Positions 7,488 through 12,597 of a stretch of DNA of 12,597 bases are shown piece by piece. Position 1 is the first letter of the stretch; every line of letters begins with the position of its first letter. The position numbers and the translations under genes were made by a program. Source of the stretch: Bacillota bacterium (lineage in GTDB: Bacteria; Bacillota; Dethiobacteria; DTU022); assembly GCA_012510305.1 (NCBI GenBank), contig JAAZIE010000200.1, forward strand, positions 1 to 12,597, written 5' to 3'. The notes below the pieces were generated by a model. It saw nothing but the letters and a program-made list of their open reading frames with translations. It searched no databases and was not told where the DNA came from.

Positions 7488-8349
7488 GTACCTGATCAAG
7501 TCGGTCTATTTTGCACCGCGGGGCCGCAAAAGGATTCACGAACTGGGCGCGCACCTGGCGCAGCGCTATCTTTCTGCCGAAGACAGCCTTATCGGGGTAA
7601 TCGGCGACGCCGGGGCGGGCAAATCGGTCCTGATCCAGGGGATGTTCCCCGGGCTGGAGCTGACCAACGACGACCTGGGGATCAATGTGCGCCCCCTGCC
7701 GCTGCTGCATCATTTTGAGAACGGCATCTTTGAGCATCACACCTATCACCTGGATATGCATTTTGAGCAGGCTTTCAGCCGCCCGCCGCTGCTGGCCGAA
7801 GCGGTGCACCGCGCCCTGCGCGAAGGCTGCCGCGTCATCGTGGAGCATTTCGATCAGCTCTACCCGGTGTTGAAGGTAAACGCGCGCATCCTTGCCGGGA
7901 TCGGCCAGGAGGTGATCATCGCCCGCCCGGGCCTTTTTGGCCCCTTCCCCGACGAGATCAAGGAGCTGGTCTTCAAGTCCCTTTATCACCGCAAGATGGC
8001 GCATTCCGCCGAGGATCTCACCGTGATGGTGCTGGAGCGGCTGGGGGTGCCGCCGGCGGAAGGGCACGGCGATGTCCAAAACGGTTTCATCCTCTACTAC
8101 AACAGCCGCCCGGCGGCGGAGCTGAACCGGGTGGAAGAGATGGTCCGGGAGGCGATTGCGCGGGATCTGATCATAAATCCGGTGGGGGGCCGCGCGATCA
8201 CCATCGGTGAGAAAAGACACCCCTGTACCGGCCCGCGGCTGCACGTGCGCAGCACCGGGGAGATCAAAAATTTTCGCCTGGAAAAAGAGTATCTCCGCGA
8301 TCCCCTCACCGGCACCTACAGCATTGTGGGGAGGGTGGGCCGGGGTTGA
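7471..8349 (+). CDS. P-loop NTPase fused to an alanyl-tRNA-synthetase-type editing (SAD/AlaX-like) domain
   Basis: Two parts are visible in this 292-residue protein. Near the N-terminus is a Walker A motif, GDAGAGKS, at 45-52, followed by a mixed alpha/beta region to about 160. The C-terminal part, about 167-287, resembles the second additional domain of AlaRS. It has H173-RKMA-H178 in the place of the editing HxxxH. Then comes a stretch ending in EELxxIExxV-like ELNRVEEMVREAI. Last is CTGPRLHVRSTGEIKNFRL at 252-270, which lines up with the AlaRS block CxxxHVxNTGEIxxFxI. The candidate metal ligands H173, H178, C252 and H258 have altered spacing (HxxxxH and Cx5H), so altered chemistry is possible. 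I recall such proteins being annotated by the SAD domain in glutamate mutase clusters. Start chosen at ATG 7471, eight bases after GGAG (7459-7462); ATG 7465 and GTG 7462 are alternatives. It overlaps the DUF4387 gene and is the last gene of the operon. Function unknown. Confidence 0.8.
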   Translation: MPLPHEYLIKSVYFAPRGRKRIHELGAHLAQRYLSAEDSLIGVIGDAGAGKSVLIQGMFPGLELTNDDLGINVRPLPLLHHFENGIFEHHTYHLDMHFEQAFSRPPLLAEAVHRALREGCRVIVEHFDQLYPVLKVNARILAGIGQEVIIARPGLFGPFPDEIKELVFKSLYHRKMAHSAEDLTVMVLERLGVPPAEGHGDVQNGFILYYNSRPAAELNRVEEMVREAIARDLIINPVGGRAITIGEKRHPCTGPRLHVRSTGEIKNFRLEKEYLRDPLTGTYSIVGRVGRG

Positions 8350-8382
8350 TCCGCCCGGCGCCTAGATCCGGACCCACTTTTT
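8335..8382 (+). terminator. Probable Rho-independent terminator of the glm operon
   Basis: GTGGGCCGG (8335-8343) can pair with CCGG-A-CCCAC (8368-8377), nine base pairs with one bulged A, and TTTTT follows at 8378-8382. A second, alternative 6-bp stem GCCGGG/CCCGGC lies at 8339-8344 and 8354-8359. The hairpin straddles the stop codon of the NTPase-SAD gene and the 3' end of the convergent permease. No U-tract exists for the opposite direction. Confidence 0.4.
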
Positions 8383-9480
8383 CTCCAGGCTCTTGGCCAG
8401 GATAAAGCCGGCGACAAAGGCGACGGCGGGATTGAGCGCCAGCGAAAGCGCCGCCACCGCCAGGATGACGTAAAAGTCCTGCCGCTGCTCGATCTGCCTG
8501 GCCGCCGAAGCGAGGTCGATGCCGCTGTAAAATAGCAGGCAGCCCAGGGCGGCTTCGGGGATGAGGGCAAAAAGCCCGGCGCTGTCGCTGCCCAGAAACA
8601 GCCCCATCAGCAGCAGCACCGCCCCGATAATGTAAGAGGTGTAGCCGGTCCTCCCGCCGAAGCGGTGATGGGCGGCGACCCCGCCGGCGCCGTGGCACAT
8701 CATGAAGCCCCCCAGGGGCGCAGCGATGAGGTTGGCCGTCCCCATGGTCAGGCAGAGGTTCCGGTCGCTGACCCTGGCGGCGCGGGCCCCGTAAAGCTCG
8801 CGCGAAATTACCGTGGTTACTAAAACAGCGTTGGCCAGTGTCAGGGGCAGCTGCGGCAGGGCGGCCAGGGTAAAGCCCCTGCTGAAATCAGCCAGGGCCG
8901 GCAGCGCTATCTTGGGCAGGTGCAGGCCCAGCGAAATAGAGGGAACCGGCAGCCCCGGGTGGAGCAAAAAGTTTAGCGCCACTCCCGCCAGCACGGCGAC
9001 GATGGCCGCGGGAAAGCGCTTGCTCCGGAGCAGGGGCAGCATTAAAAGCAGCAGCGGCCAGCCGATGAGCGGATCGGTGACGATGAGATCCACGCCCAGC
9101 TTGGCCAGGGTAAGCCCCAGGCCCACCTGGATCCCGCTGATCACGGCGGTCGGTGTAATCCGGCCGATCAGCCCGATAAGGCCGGTTGCACCCACCAGGA
9201 GCAGCACCGCGCCGACGATGAGCCCGGCGGCGGCCACTTCGCCGGGGGTGAGGTTGTAGGTCAGCACCGCCGCCCCGGCCACCTTCATCGGCTGCACCGC
9301 CATGGGGATGCGGTAAAACCAGCCGCAAAAGAGGTAAAAAAGGCCGAAGCCGGTAAAGATGGTCGCCGGGTTGAACCCGGCCACCGCGATGGCCCCTAAA
9401 ATGTAAGGCAGAAAGGTGCCCAGGTCGCCGATCGACCCGGACAGCTCTCCTAGAAAGTTGGTCTTGTTTTCTTTTTTCAA
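8362..9480 (-). CDS. MOT1-type molybdate/sulfate permease
   Basis: A 372-residue polytopic inner-membrane protein with roughly ten hydrophobic segments. It carries the two signatures of the MOT1 molybdate transporters, relatives of the SulP sulfate family: RIPMAVQPMK at 57-66 and GGFMMCHGAGGVAAHHRFGGRTG at 257-279. The opening GELSGSIGDLGTFLPYILG is also typical. The likely substrate is molybdate, with tungstate or sulfate as alternatives; sequence alone cannot decide. The start is TTG at 9480, chosen because AGGAG (9490-9494 on the + strand) sits nine bases upstream. It is transcribed against the glm operon, with stop codons 12 bases apart, and diverges from the hydro-lyase genes. It splits the catabolic genes into two units; no molybdoenzyme or molybdopterin gene is in the window, so the link is unexplained. 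Confidence 0.88.
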   Translation of the reverse strand: MKKENKTNFLGELSGSIGDLGTFLPYILGAIAVAGFNPATIFTGFGLFYLFCGWFYRIPMAVQPMKVAGAAVLTYNLTPGEVAAAGLIVGAVLLLVGATGLIGLIGRITPTAVISGIQVGLGLTLAKLGVDLIVTDPLIGWPLLLLMLPLLRSKRFPAAIVAVLAGVALNFLLHPGLPVPSISLGLHLPKIALPALADFSRGFTLAALPQLPLTLANAVLVTTVISRELYGARAARVSDRNLCLTMGTANLIAAPLGGFMMCHGAGGVAAHHRFGGRTGYTSYIIGAVLLLMGLFLGSDSAGLFALIPEAALGCLLFYSGIDLASAARQIEQRQDFYVILAVAALSLALNPAVAFVAGFILAKSLEKKWVRI

Positions 9481-9519
9481 GGTTCTTCACTCCTGGAAGG
9501 TGATAAAGAGCATTTACAA

Positions 9520-9535
9520 CCCCCCGCAGGGGGGG
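9520..9535. repeat. G/C homopolymer inverted repeat between divergent genes
   Basis: Six C, then GCA, then seven G form a perfect 6-bp inverted repeat of pure G-C pairs in an otherwise AT-richer spacer. It coincides with the predicted transcription start of the permease, so it may be a 5'-end mRNA hairpin or a protein-binding site. Confidence 0.5.
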
Positions 9536-9537
9536 CT

Positions 9538-9546
9538 ATCATATCA
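9538..9546 (-). promoter_or_regulatory. Extended -10 promoter candidate for the permease
   Basis: On the minus strand this reads TGATATGAT, an extended -10 element (TG-n-TATGAT, five of six bases matching TATAAT). No good -35 box is seen 16-18 bases upstream, as is usual for extended -10 promoters. A start near 9531 would give a leader of about 50 bases before the TTG, beginning in the GC hairpin at 9520-9535. Confidence 0.4.
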
Positions 9547-9584
9547 GGTTCACCACGGCTTTCTTTATTTCCTTTTTCGGCGGT

Positions 9585-9590
9585 TAAAAT
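9585..9590 (+). promoter_or_regulatory. -10 box candidate for the hydro-lyase genes, leaderless geometry
   Basis: TAAAAT matches TATAAT at five of six positions and ends seven bases before the ATG at 9598, so the transcript would begin at or next to the start codon. No Shine-Dalgarno sequence is visible upstream of this start. The -35 region (TCTTTA at 9562-9567, 17-base spacing) is poor. Confidence 0.35.
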
Positions 9591-9597
9591 AATCTTG

Positions 9598-10455
9598 ATG
9601 GAGGCGATCCCACTGCGACAAGTTGAAGCACCGGCCATCACCGCACTGGTGGCGGAGATGTGCCGGGAAGCAAATATTTACCCCGGGGATGAGGTGGCGG
9701 AGGCCTTGAAGAAAGCGCTCACCCGGGAAGAATCACCGGCCGGCAGGGAGGCGCTGCGGCAGCTCATCGAAAACTTGGAGATCGCCCGCCGGGAGCAGCT
9801 CCCCCTGTGCCAGGATACCGGCTTTGCCGTCTTTTTCGTGGAATGGGGCCAGGAGGTGCATTTGACCGGGGGCTCCCTGCAAGATGCGATCAACGAGGGC
9901 GTCCGCAGGGGGTACCGGGAAGGCTGCCTGCGGAAATCGGTGGTGGCCGATCCTTTGCACAGGGTCAACACCGGTGACAACACCCCGGCGGTAATTCATA
10001 CCGCCCTCGTTCCCGGGGACAGGATCAAGATCACCTTTGCGCCCAAAGGCGGCGGCAGCGAAAATATGAGCGCGCTGAAGATGCTCAGGCCCTCCGACGG
10101 CGTCGAGGGCGTCGTTGATTTCGTGGTCCGCTGCGTCAGGGAGGCGGGCCCCAACCCCTGTCCGCCCATCGTGGTCGGCGTCGGCCTGGGCGGCACCTTT
10201 GAGCAGGTGGCGGTGATCGCCAAAAAAGCGCTCCTGCGGCCCCTGGGCCGTTCCCACCCGGACCCTTATTATGCCGCGCTGGAGCAGAAAATGCTCGAAA
10301 AGGTCAACGAGCTGGGCATCGGGCCGCAGGGATTTGGCGGGCGCATCACCGCCCTGGCGGTGCATATTGAGACCTTCCCCGCCCATATCGCCAGCCTGCC
10401 CGTGGCGGTGAACCTGAACTGCCATGCCGCCCGCCATGCAGAGCGTATTCTGTAG
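9598..10455 (+). CDS. Class I fumarase-type hydro-lyase, alpha subunit (probable mesaconase)
   Basis: The alpha (N-terminal type) subunit of the two-subunit, [4Fe-4S]-dependent class I fumarate hydratase/tartrate dehydratase family. Three cysteines in the family positions can ligate the cluster: C71 in LCQDTG, C188 in GPNPCPP and C275 in NLNCH. Other family blocks are GDNTPAVIH, APKGGGSENMS (about 148-158) and GFGGRITALAV. Length 285 is normal for an alpha subunit. The start is ATG 9598 (a TTG directly precedes it); the N-terminus then aligns with homologues, though no ribosome binding site is seen. With the beta gene 27 bases on, it should form a cytoplasmic, oxygen-sensitive enzyme. Because the methylaspartate pathway genes are next door, hydration of mesaconate to (S)-citramalate is the likeliest role; fumarase or tartrate dehydratase activity cannot be excluded by sequence. 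Confidence 0.9.
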   Translation: MEAIPLRQVEAPAITALVAEMCREANIYPGDEVAEALKKALTREESPAGREALRQLIENLEIARREQLPLCQDTGFAVFFVEWGQEVHLTGGSLQDAINEGVRRGYREGCLRKSVVADPLHRVNTGDNTPAVIHTALVPGDRIKITFAPKGGGSENMSALKMLRPSDGVEGVVDFVVRCVREAGPNPCPPIVVGVGLGGTFEQVAVIAKKALLRPLGRSHPDPYYAALEQKMLEKVNELGIGPQGFGGRITALAVHIETFPAHIASLPVAVNLNCHAARHAERIL

Positions 10456-10482
10456 ATACGGCGGGACGAAGGAGGTATTGAC

Positions 10483-11061
10483 ATGGCCATCAAACATTTG
10501 CACACGCCCCTGACCGGTGACGATCTGGCCGGGCTGAAAGCGGGGGACAGCGTCCGCATCAGCGGAGTGATCTACACCGCCCGGGACGCCGCCCACAAAA
10601 AGCTGGCCGCGCTCATCGCAGAGGGCAAACCGCTGCCCCTGGATCTGAAGGGACAGGTGATCTATTACGTCGGCCCCTGCCCGGCAAAGCCGGGCCGGGT
10701 GATCGGTTCCGCCGGTCCCACCACCAGCGGCCGGATGGACCGGTATACCCCTCTCATGCTGGAGCAGGGGATGAAAGCCTGCATCGGCAAGGGTCTGCGC
10801 AGCGCCGCCGTCAAAGAGGCGCTGCAAAAGCACCGGGCGGTCTACCTGGCCGCGGTGGGCGGCGCCGGGGCGCTTCTTTCGAAGCGGGTGCTTGAAAGCG
10901 AGGTCATAGCCTACCCCGAGCTGGGAGCTGAAGCGATCCGCCGGCTCAGGGTGGAAGACTTCCCCGCCACGGTGATCAACGATATTTACGGCAACGACCT
11001 CTACGAGCAAGGGGTCAGGGCCTATGCCCGGGAAGAGAAACAGTCACCGGAAATAGATTGA
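10483..11061 (+). CDS. Class I fumarase-type hydro-lyase, beta subunit (probable mesaconase)
   Basis: The 192-residue beta (C-terminal type) subunit, which supplies substrate-binding residues to the alpha subunit's iron-sulfur site. Family blocks seen are the YTARDAAHKK stretch at 31-40, YVGPCPAKPGRVIGSAGPTTSGRMD over about 62-86, AVGGAGALLSK at 124-134, and DFPATVINDIYGNDLY at 159-174. Translation starts at ATG 10483 behind a near-perfect ribosome binding site, AAGGAGGT at 10469-10476, six bases upstream. This contrasts with the alpha gene, which has none. It ends in a charged tail, REEKQSPEID. The stop codon lies inside a predicted promoter for the next gene. Same functional reading and same uncertainty between mesaconase and fumarase as the alpha subunit. 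Confidence 0.9.
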   Translation: MAIKHLHTPLTGDDLAGLKAGDSVRISGVIYTARDAAHKKLAALIAEGKPLPLDLKGQVIYYVGPCPAKPGRVIGSAGPTTSGRMDRYTPLMLEQGMKACIGKGLRSAAVKEALQKHRAVYLAAVGGAGALLSKRVLESEVIAYPELGAEAIRRLRVEDFPATVINDIYGNDLYEQGVRAYAREEKQSPEID

Positions 11062-11086
11062 CCCTAACGGCTATTTTTGGTATGCT
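11058..11086 (+). promoter_or_regulatory. Sigma-70-type promoter for the TrkA gene
   Basis: TTGACC (11058-11063), a 17-base spacer, then TATGCT (11081-11086), preceded by TGG at 11078-11080, which is an extended -10 element. The -35 box overlaps the stop codon of the beta subunit. Transcription would start near 11093, giving a leader of about 84 bases to the TrkA gene. The spacing is ideal, which makes this the best promoter in the window. Confidence 0.5.
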
Positions 11087-11176
11087 CCACTCAGGTTAAA
11101 TATGTGTATTTTATGTAAATAACGCTCTTCGGAAGAACAATTCCGGCAGCAAACATAATATTGGAGGTCTTGCTTT

Positions 11177-11830
11177 ATGTCCAAAAGATACCTGGTAATC
11201 GGCGCCGGCCGCTTTGGCTCCAGCGTGGCCAAGACCCTTTTTGAGCTGGGACACGAAGTGGTAGTGGTAGACAAAGATGTGGCCCGGGTGCAGCAGATGA
11301 GCGAGCTGGTCACGAAAACCGTTCAGGCGGACGCCACCAGCGAAGGGGGCCTGAATTCGCTGGGAACGGCCGATTTTGATGTTGCCATCGTCGCTATCGG
11401 CGGTGACATCCAGGCTTCGATCATGGCTTCGATCCTGCTCATCGAGGCGGGAGCCCGCTATATCGTCGCCAATGCACAGACGGAGATGCACGGCAAGACG
11501 CTCGCGAAAATTGGGGTTAACCGGATCGTTTTTCCGCAAAGGGATATGGGGCAGAAGCTGGCGCACAGCCTCAGCGCTTTCAATATCGTCGATCTGGTGG
11601 AGCTCTCTTCGGGCAGCAATGTGGTAGAAGTGATCGCACCGGTGGATATGGTCGGCCGCACTCTTGAAGATCTTAAATTCAGAGCGCTTTACGGGATCAA
11701 TGTCATCGCTTTGCGCAGCAAGGACGGAACCACCAACATCTCACCGGGAGCGGAGGACAAGATCAGCGAAGGCGATATCATTATCGCCGTGGGCGAGTAC
11801 AAAGCCCTGCGCAAGCTCGGCTGGGTCTAA
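11177..11830 (+). CDS. TrkA/KtrA-family potassium-channel regulatory subunit
   Basis: A 217-residue cytoplasmic RCK protein that gates a potassium-uptake membrane partner (KtrB/TrkH type). The N-terminal RCK_N Rossmann domain, about residues 4-120, carries GAGRFG (9-14, the GxGxxG dinucleotide loop) and an acidic D32 at the end of strand two (EVVVVDKD). The RCK_C domain, about 140-217, ends with GDIIIAVGEYKALRKL. Length equals that of single-RCK KtrA/KtrC proteins, about half of the tandem E. coli TrkA. Ribosome binding site GGAGGT at 11163-11168, eight bases before the ATG. It has its own promoter candidate. No membrane partner gene is visible in the window, so the channel must be encoded elsewhere. 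Base composition is less GC-rich than that of the catabolic genes. Confidence 0.93.
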   Translation: MSKRYLVIGAGRFGSSVAKTLFELGHEVVVVDKDVARVQQMSELVTKTVQADATSEGGLNSLGTADFDVAIVAIGGDIQASIMASILLIEAGARYIVANAQTEMHGKTLAKIGVNRIVFPQRDMGQKLAHSLSAFNIVDLVELSSGSNVVEVIAPVDMVGRTLEDLKFRALYGINVIALRSKDGTTNISPGAEDKISEGDIIIAVGEYKALRKLGWV

Positions 11831-11874
11831 CCCGGCATGGAAATATTAACAGCCTTTTTGCGAAAGGAGTCAAA

Positions 11875-12066
11875 ATGACTTTTCAATGTGTTCATTGCGG
11901 CACGGTGAACCCACCTCACGTCAAGAAAAGGATGTCGGGAGCCGGTTGGGCGCTGTTTATCGTACTCCTGCTGTTCTGTATCCCTCTTTGCTGGCTGCCT
12001 TTTGTCCTTGACGGCTGCCAGGAAAACGAGTACCTATGCTCGGGTTGCGGCATAAAGCTAGGCTAA
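11875..12066 (+). CDS. LITAF-like zinc-ribbon membrane-associated protein
   Basis: A 63-residue protein with CVHC at residues 5-8 and CSGC at 55-58, flanking a hydrophobic stretch from about 23 to 46 (GAGWALFIVLLL onward, with CW and PF). This split zinc ribbon with a membrane-inserting insert is the layout of the LITAF-like domain, which anchors in the membrane in a hairpin manner. In bacteria such small proteins have no assigned function. The start has a good ribosome binding site, AAAGGAG at 11863-11869, five bases before the ATG. It follows TrkA by 44 bases and may share its transcript. The last 31 bases overlap the next reading frame. Domain call is good; function unknown. Confidence 0.75.
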   Translation: MTFQCVHCGTVNPPHVKKRMSGAGWALFIVLLLFCIPLCWLPFVLDGCQENEYLCSGCGIKLG

Positions 12067-12431
12067 AGTCGTACTTAAGGCTTATTGCCCTGGTTGCATT
12101 TGTTGGCTATTGCATTTGGCAGGCATACTGGTTTTTGCAGGGGCGACTGGCACCGTCGCTCCTGTCATATTATACGGGCCTGCCCAACCCCGGCAGCGGC
12201 ATAATGAGAAGCATCGAGGCGGCCCTTGCCGGGAACTACCGGGATTTTTTTCTCTATAACCCTTTTACGGTGCCCTTTCTGGCCCTACTGGCCTGCTCTT
12301 TCTACCTGCTCCTGCTCTCCTGGTACAAAAAAAGAAAACTGCGCTTGCCCGCCGCCGTGGGCAAGCTCTGGCTTGCCCTGCTGGCCTGCTCCTGGCTCGC
12401 CAAATTCATCATCGGCAAAAAGTACTGGTAA
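12036..12431 (+). CDS. Small DUF2752-like membrane protein lacking the usual cysteines
   Basis: A 131-residue protein with three hydrophobic segments at about 14-34, 78-96 and 109-124, and basic stretches between them. The central part, YYTGLPNPGSGIMRS at 45-59 followed by about 20 residues and a YNPF, resembles DUF2752 proteins, which normally read CPxCGxTR before an NP motif. Here the two cysteines are replaced by N51 and S54, so the usual metal or redox role of that motif is gone, or the match is distant. The ATG at 12036 lies inside the zinc-ribbon gene and has only a weak GGAAAACGAG-like site upstream, so the start is uncertain; the frame is otherwise open and codes for plausible membrane helices. 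Function unknown. Confidence 0.6.
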   Translation: MLGLRHKARLKSYLRLIALVAFVGYCIWQAYWFLQGRLAPSLLSYYTGLPNPGSGIMRSIEAALAGNYRDFFLYNPFTVPFLALLACSFYLLLLSWYKKRKLRLPAAVGKLWLALLACSWLAKFIIGKKYW

Positions 12432-12470
12432 CCCCCCCTCCCCTTCCGTTCCCCCCTTATTTCCTTTAAA

Positions 12471-12497
12471 TGTCATCCTGAGCGCAGCGAAGGATCT
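12471..12497. repeat. Dispersed intergenic repeat, GAGCGCAGCGAAGGAT type
   Basis: The element begins TGTCATCCTGAG and ends GCGAAGGATCT, with imperfect symmetry: arms ATCCT (12475-12479) and AGGAT (12491-12495). Near-identical short elements are scattered between genes in many bacterial genomes; read in reverse they give the familiar spurious peptide RSFAALRMT. Recognition is from memory; the copy number here cannot be seen from one window. Confidence 0.6.
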
Positions 12498-12543
12498 CGG
12501 TTTTCCCCTTTTCCTCTCCTCCCGTTCTCCCTTTTCTCCCGTT

Positions 12544-12581
12544 CCCCCTTTGCTAAAGGGGGATTCAGGGGGATTTAACCC
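12544..12581. repeat. Dispersed palindromic repeat with CCCCCTTT/AAAGGGGG hairpin
   Basis: CCCCCTTT (12544-12551), loop GCT, AAAGGGGG (12555-12562) form a perfect 8-bp stem, followed by ATTCAGGGGGATTTAACCCC. This is the pattern of a repeat family seen between genes in many bacteria; in reverse it gives the spurious peptide NPPESPFSKGG. It could end transcripts as a hairpin but lacks a U-tract on the + strand. Confidence 0.6.
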
Positions 12582-12597
12582 CGCCCGCACCCAACCC

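Larger units (their letters stand above)
12432..12597. other. Pyrimidine-rich intergenic region with dispersed-repeat elements
   Basis: No gene is supported here. The + strand is strongly pyrimidine-rich, especially 12432-12463 and 12501-12551, with the octamer TCCCGTTC at 12520-12527 and again at 12537-12544, and a related TTCCGTTC at 12444-12451. Two elements of widespread repeat type lie within it (12471-12497 and 12544-12581). The window ends in this region. Confidence 0.6.

Noticed and set aside
9733..11010. 425-codon antisense open frame across both hydro-lyase genes
   Set aside because: It spans two well-supported sense genes and their spacer, and shows no family motif.
12501..12551. 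CRISPR-like or tandem repeat array in the pyrimidine tract
   Set aside because: The repeated unit is only eight bases with irregular spacing; no regular spacers or repeat length exist.
12285..12590. Antisense open frame at the right end
   Set aside because: Its start region is a translation of two dispersed repeat elements (NPPESPFSKGG and RSFAALRMT-like peptides) and the rest lies opposite the DUF2752-like gene.

Overview
The window looks like a stretch of a GC-rich, anaerobic, amino-acid-fermenting bacterium, most probably of the Clostridia (Bacillota). The grounds are the gene content (B12-dependent glutamate mutase, methylaspartate ammonia-lyase, two-subunit class I hydro-lyase), strong purine-rich ribosome binding sites, repeated use of TTG starts, and tight translational coupling. 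No rRNA, tRNA, CRISPR array, phage gene or transposase was found. The lineage is an inference from these traits; the sequence holds no marker gene that would fix it.

Layout. At 3-1022 is the C-terminal half of a long, UROC1-type urocanate hydratase (histidine degradation), cut by the window edge. A 258-base gene-free spacer (1023-1280) with several inverted repeats follows. From 1281 to 8349 seven genes run head to tail with overlaps or single-digit gaps: glmS, glmL, glmE (glutamate mutase and its MutL-like partner), methylaspartate ammonia-lyase, an AtuA-family (DUF1446) protein, a DUF4387 protein, and a protein that joins a P-loop NTPase to an alanyl-tRNA-synthetase-type editing (SAD) domain. 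A terminator-like hairpin sits at the end. A MOT1-type molybdate/sulfate permease (8362-9480) is on the opposite strand. Divergent from it are the alpha and beta subunits of a class I fumarase-type hydro-lyase (9598-11061), read here as a probable mesaconase. A TrkA/KtrA potassium-channel regulator follows under its own predicted promoter, then a LITAF-like zinc-ribbon membrane protein and a small DUF2752-like membrane protein. The last 166 bases are a pyrimidine-rich spacer with two elements of dispersed-repeat type.

How the genes work together. Histidine catabolism delivers glutamate. GlmS/GlmE with adenosylcobalamin rearrange glutamate to (2S,3S)-3-methylaspartate, the ammonia-lyase gives mesaconate, and the class I hydratase can give (S)-citramalate, which a lyase outside the window would split to acetate and pyruvate. 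This is the methylaspartate route of glutamate fermentation. The least understood part is the three-gene tail of the glm operon (AtuA, DUF4387, NTPase-SAD fusion, 5794-8349): it is co-transcribed with the pathway but no step of the known pathway needs it. It is the best candidate for an undescribed function in the window.
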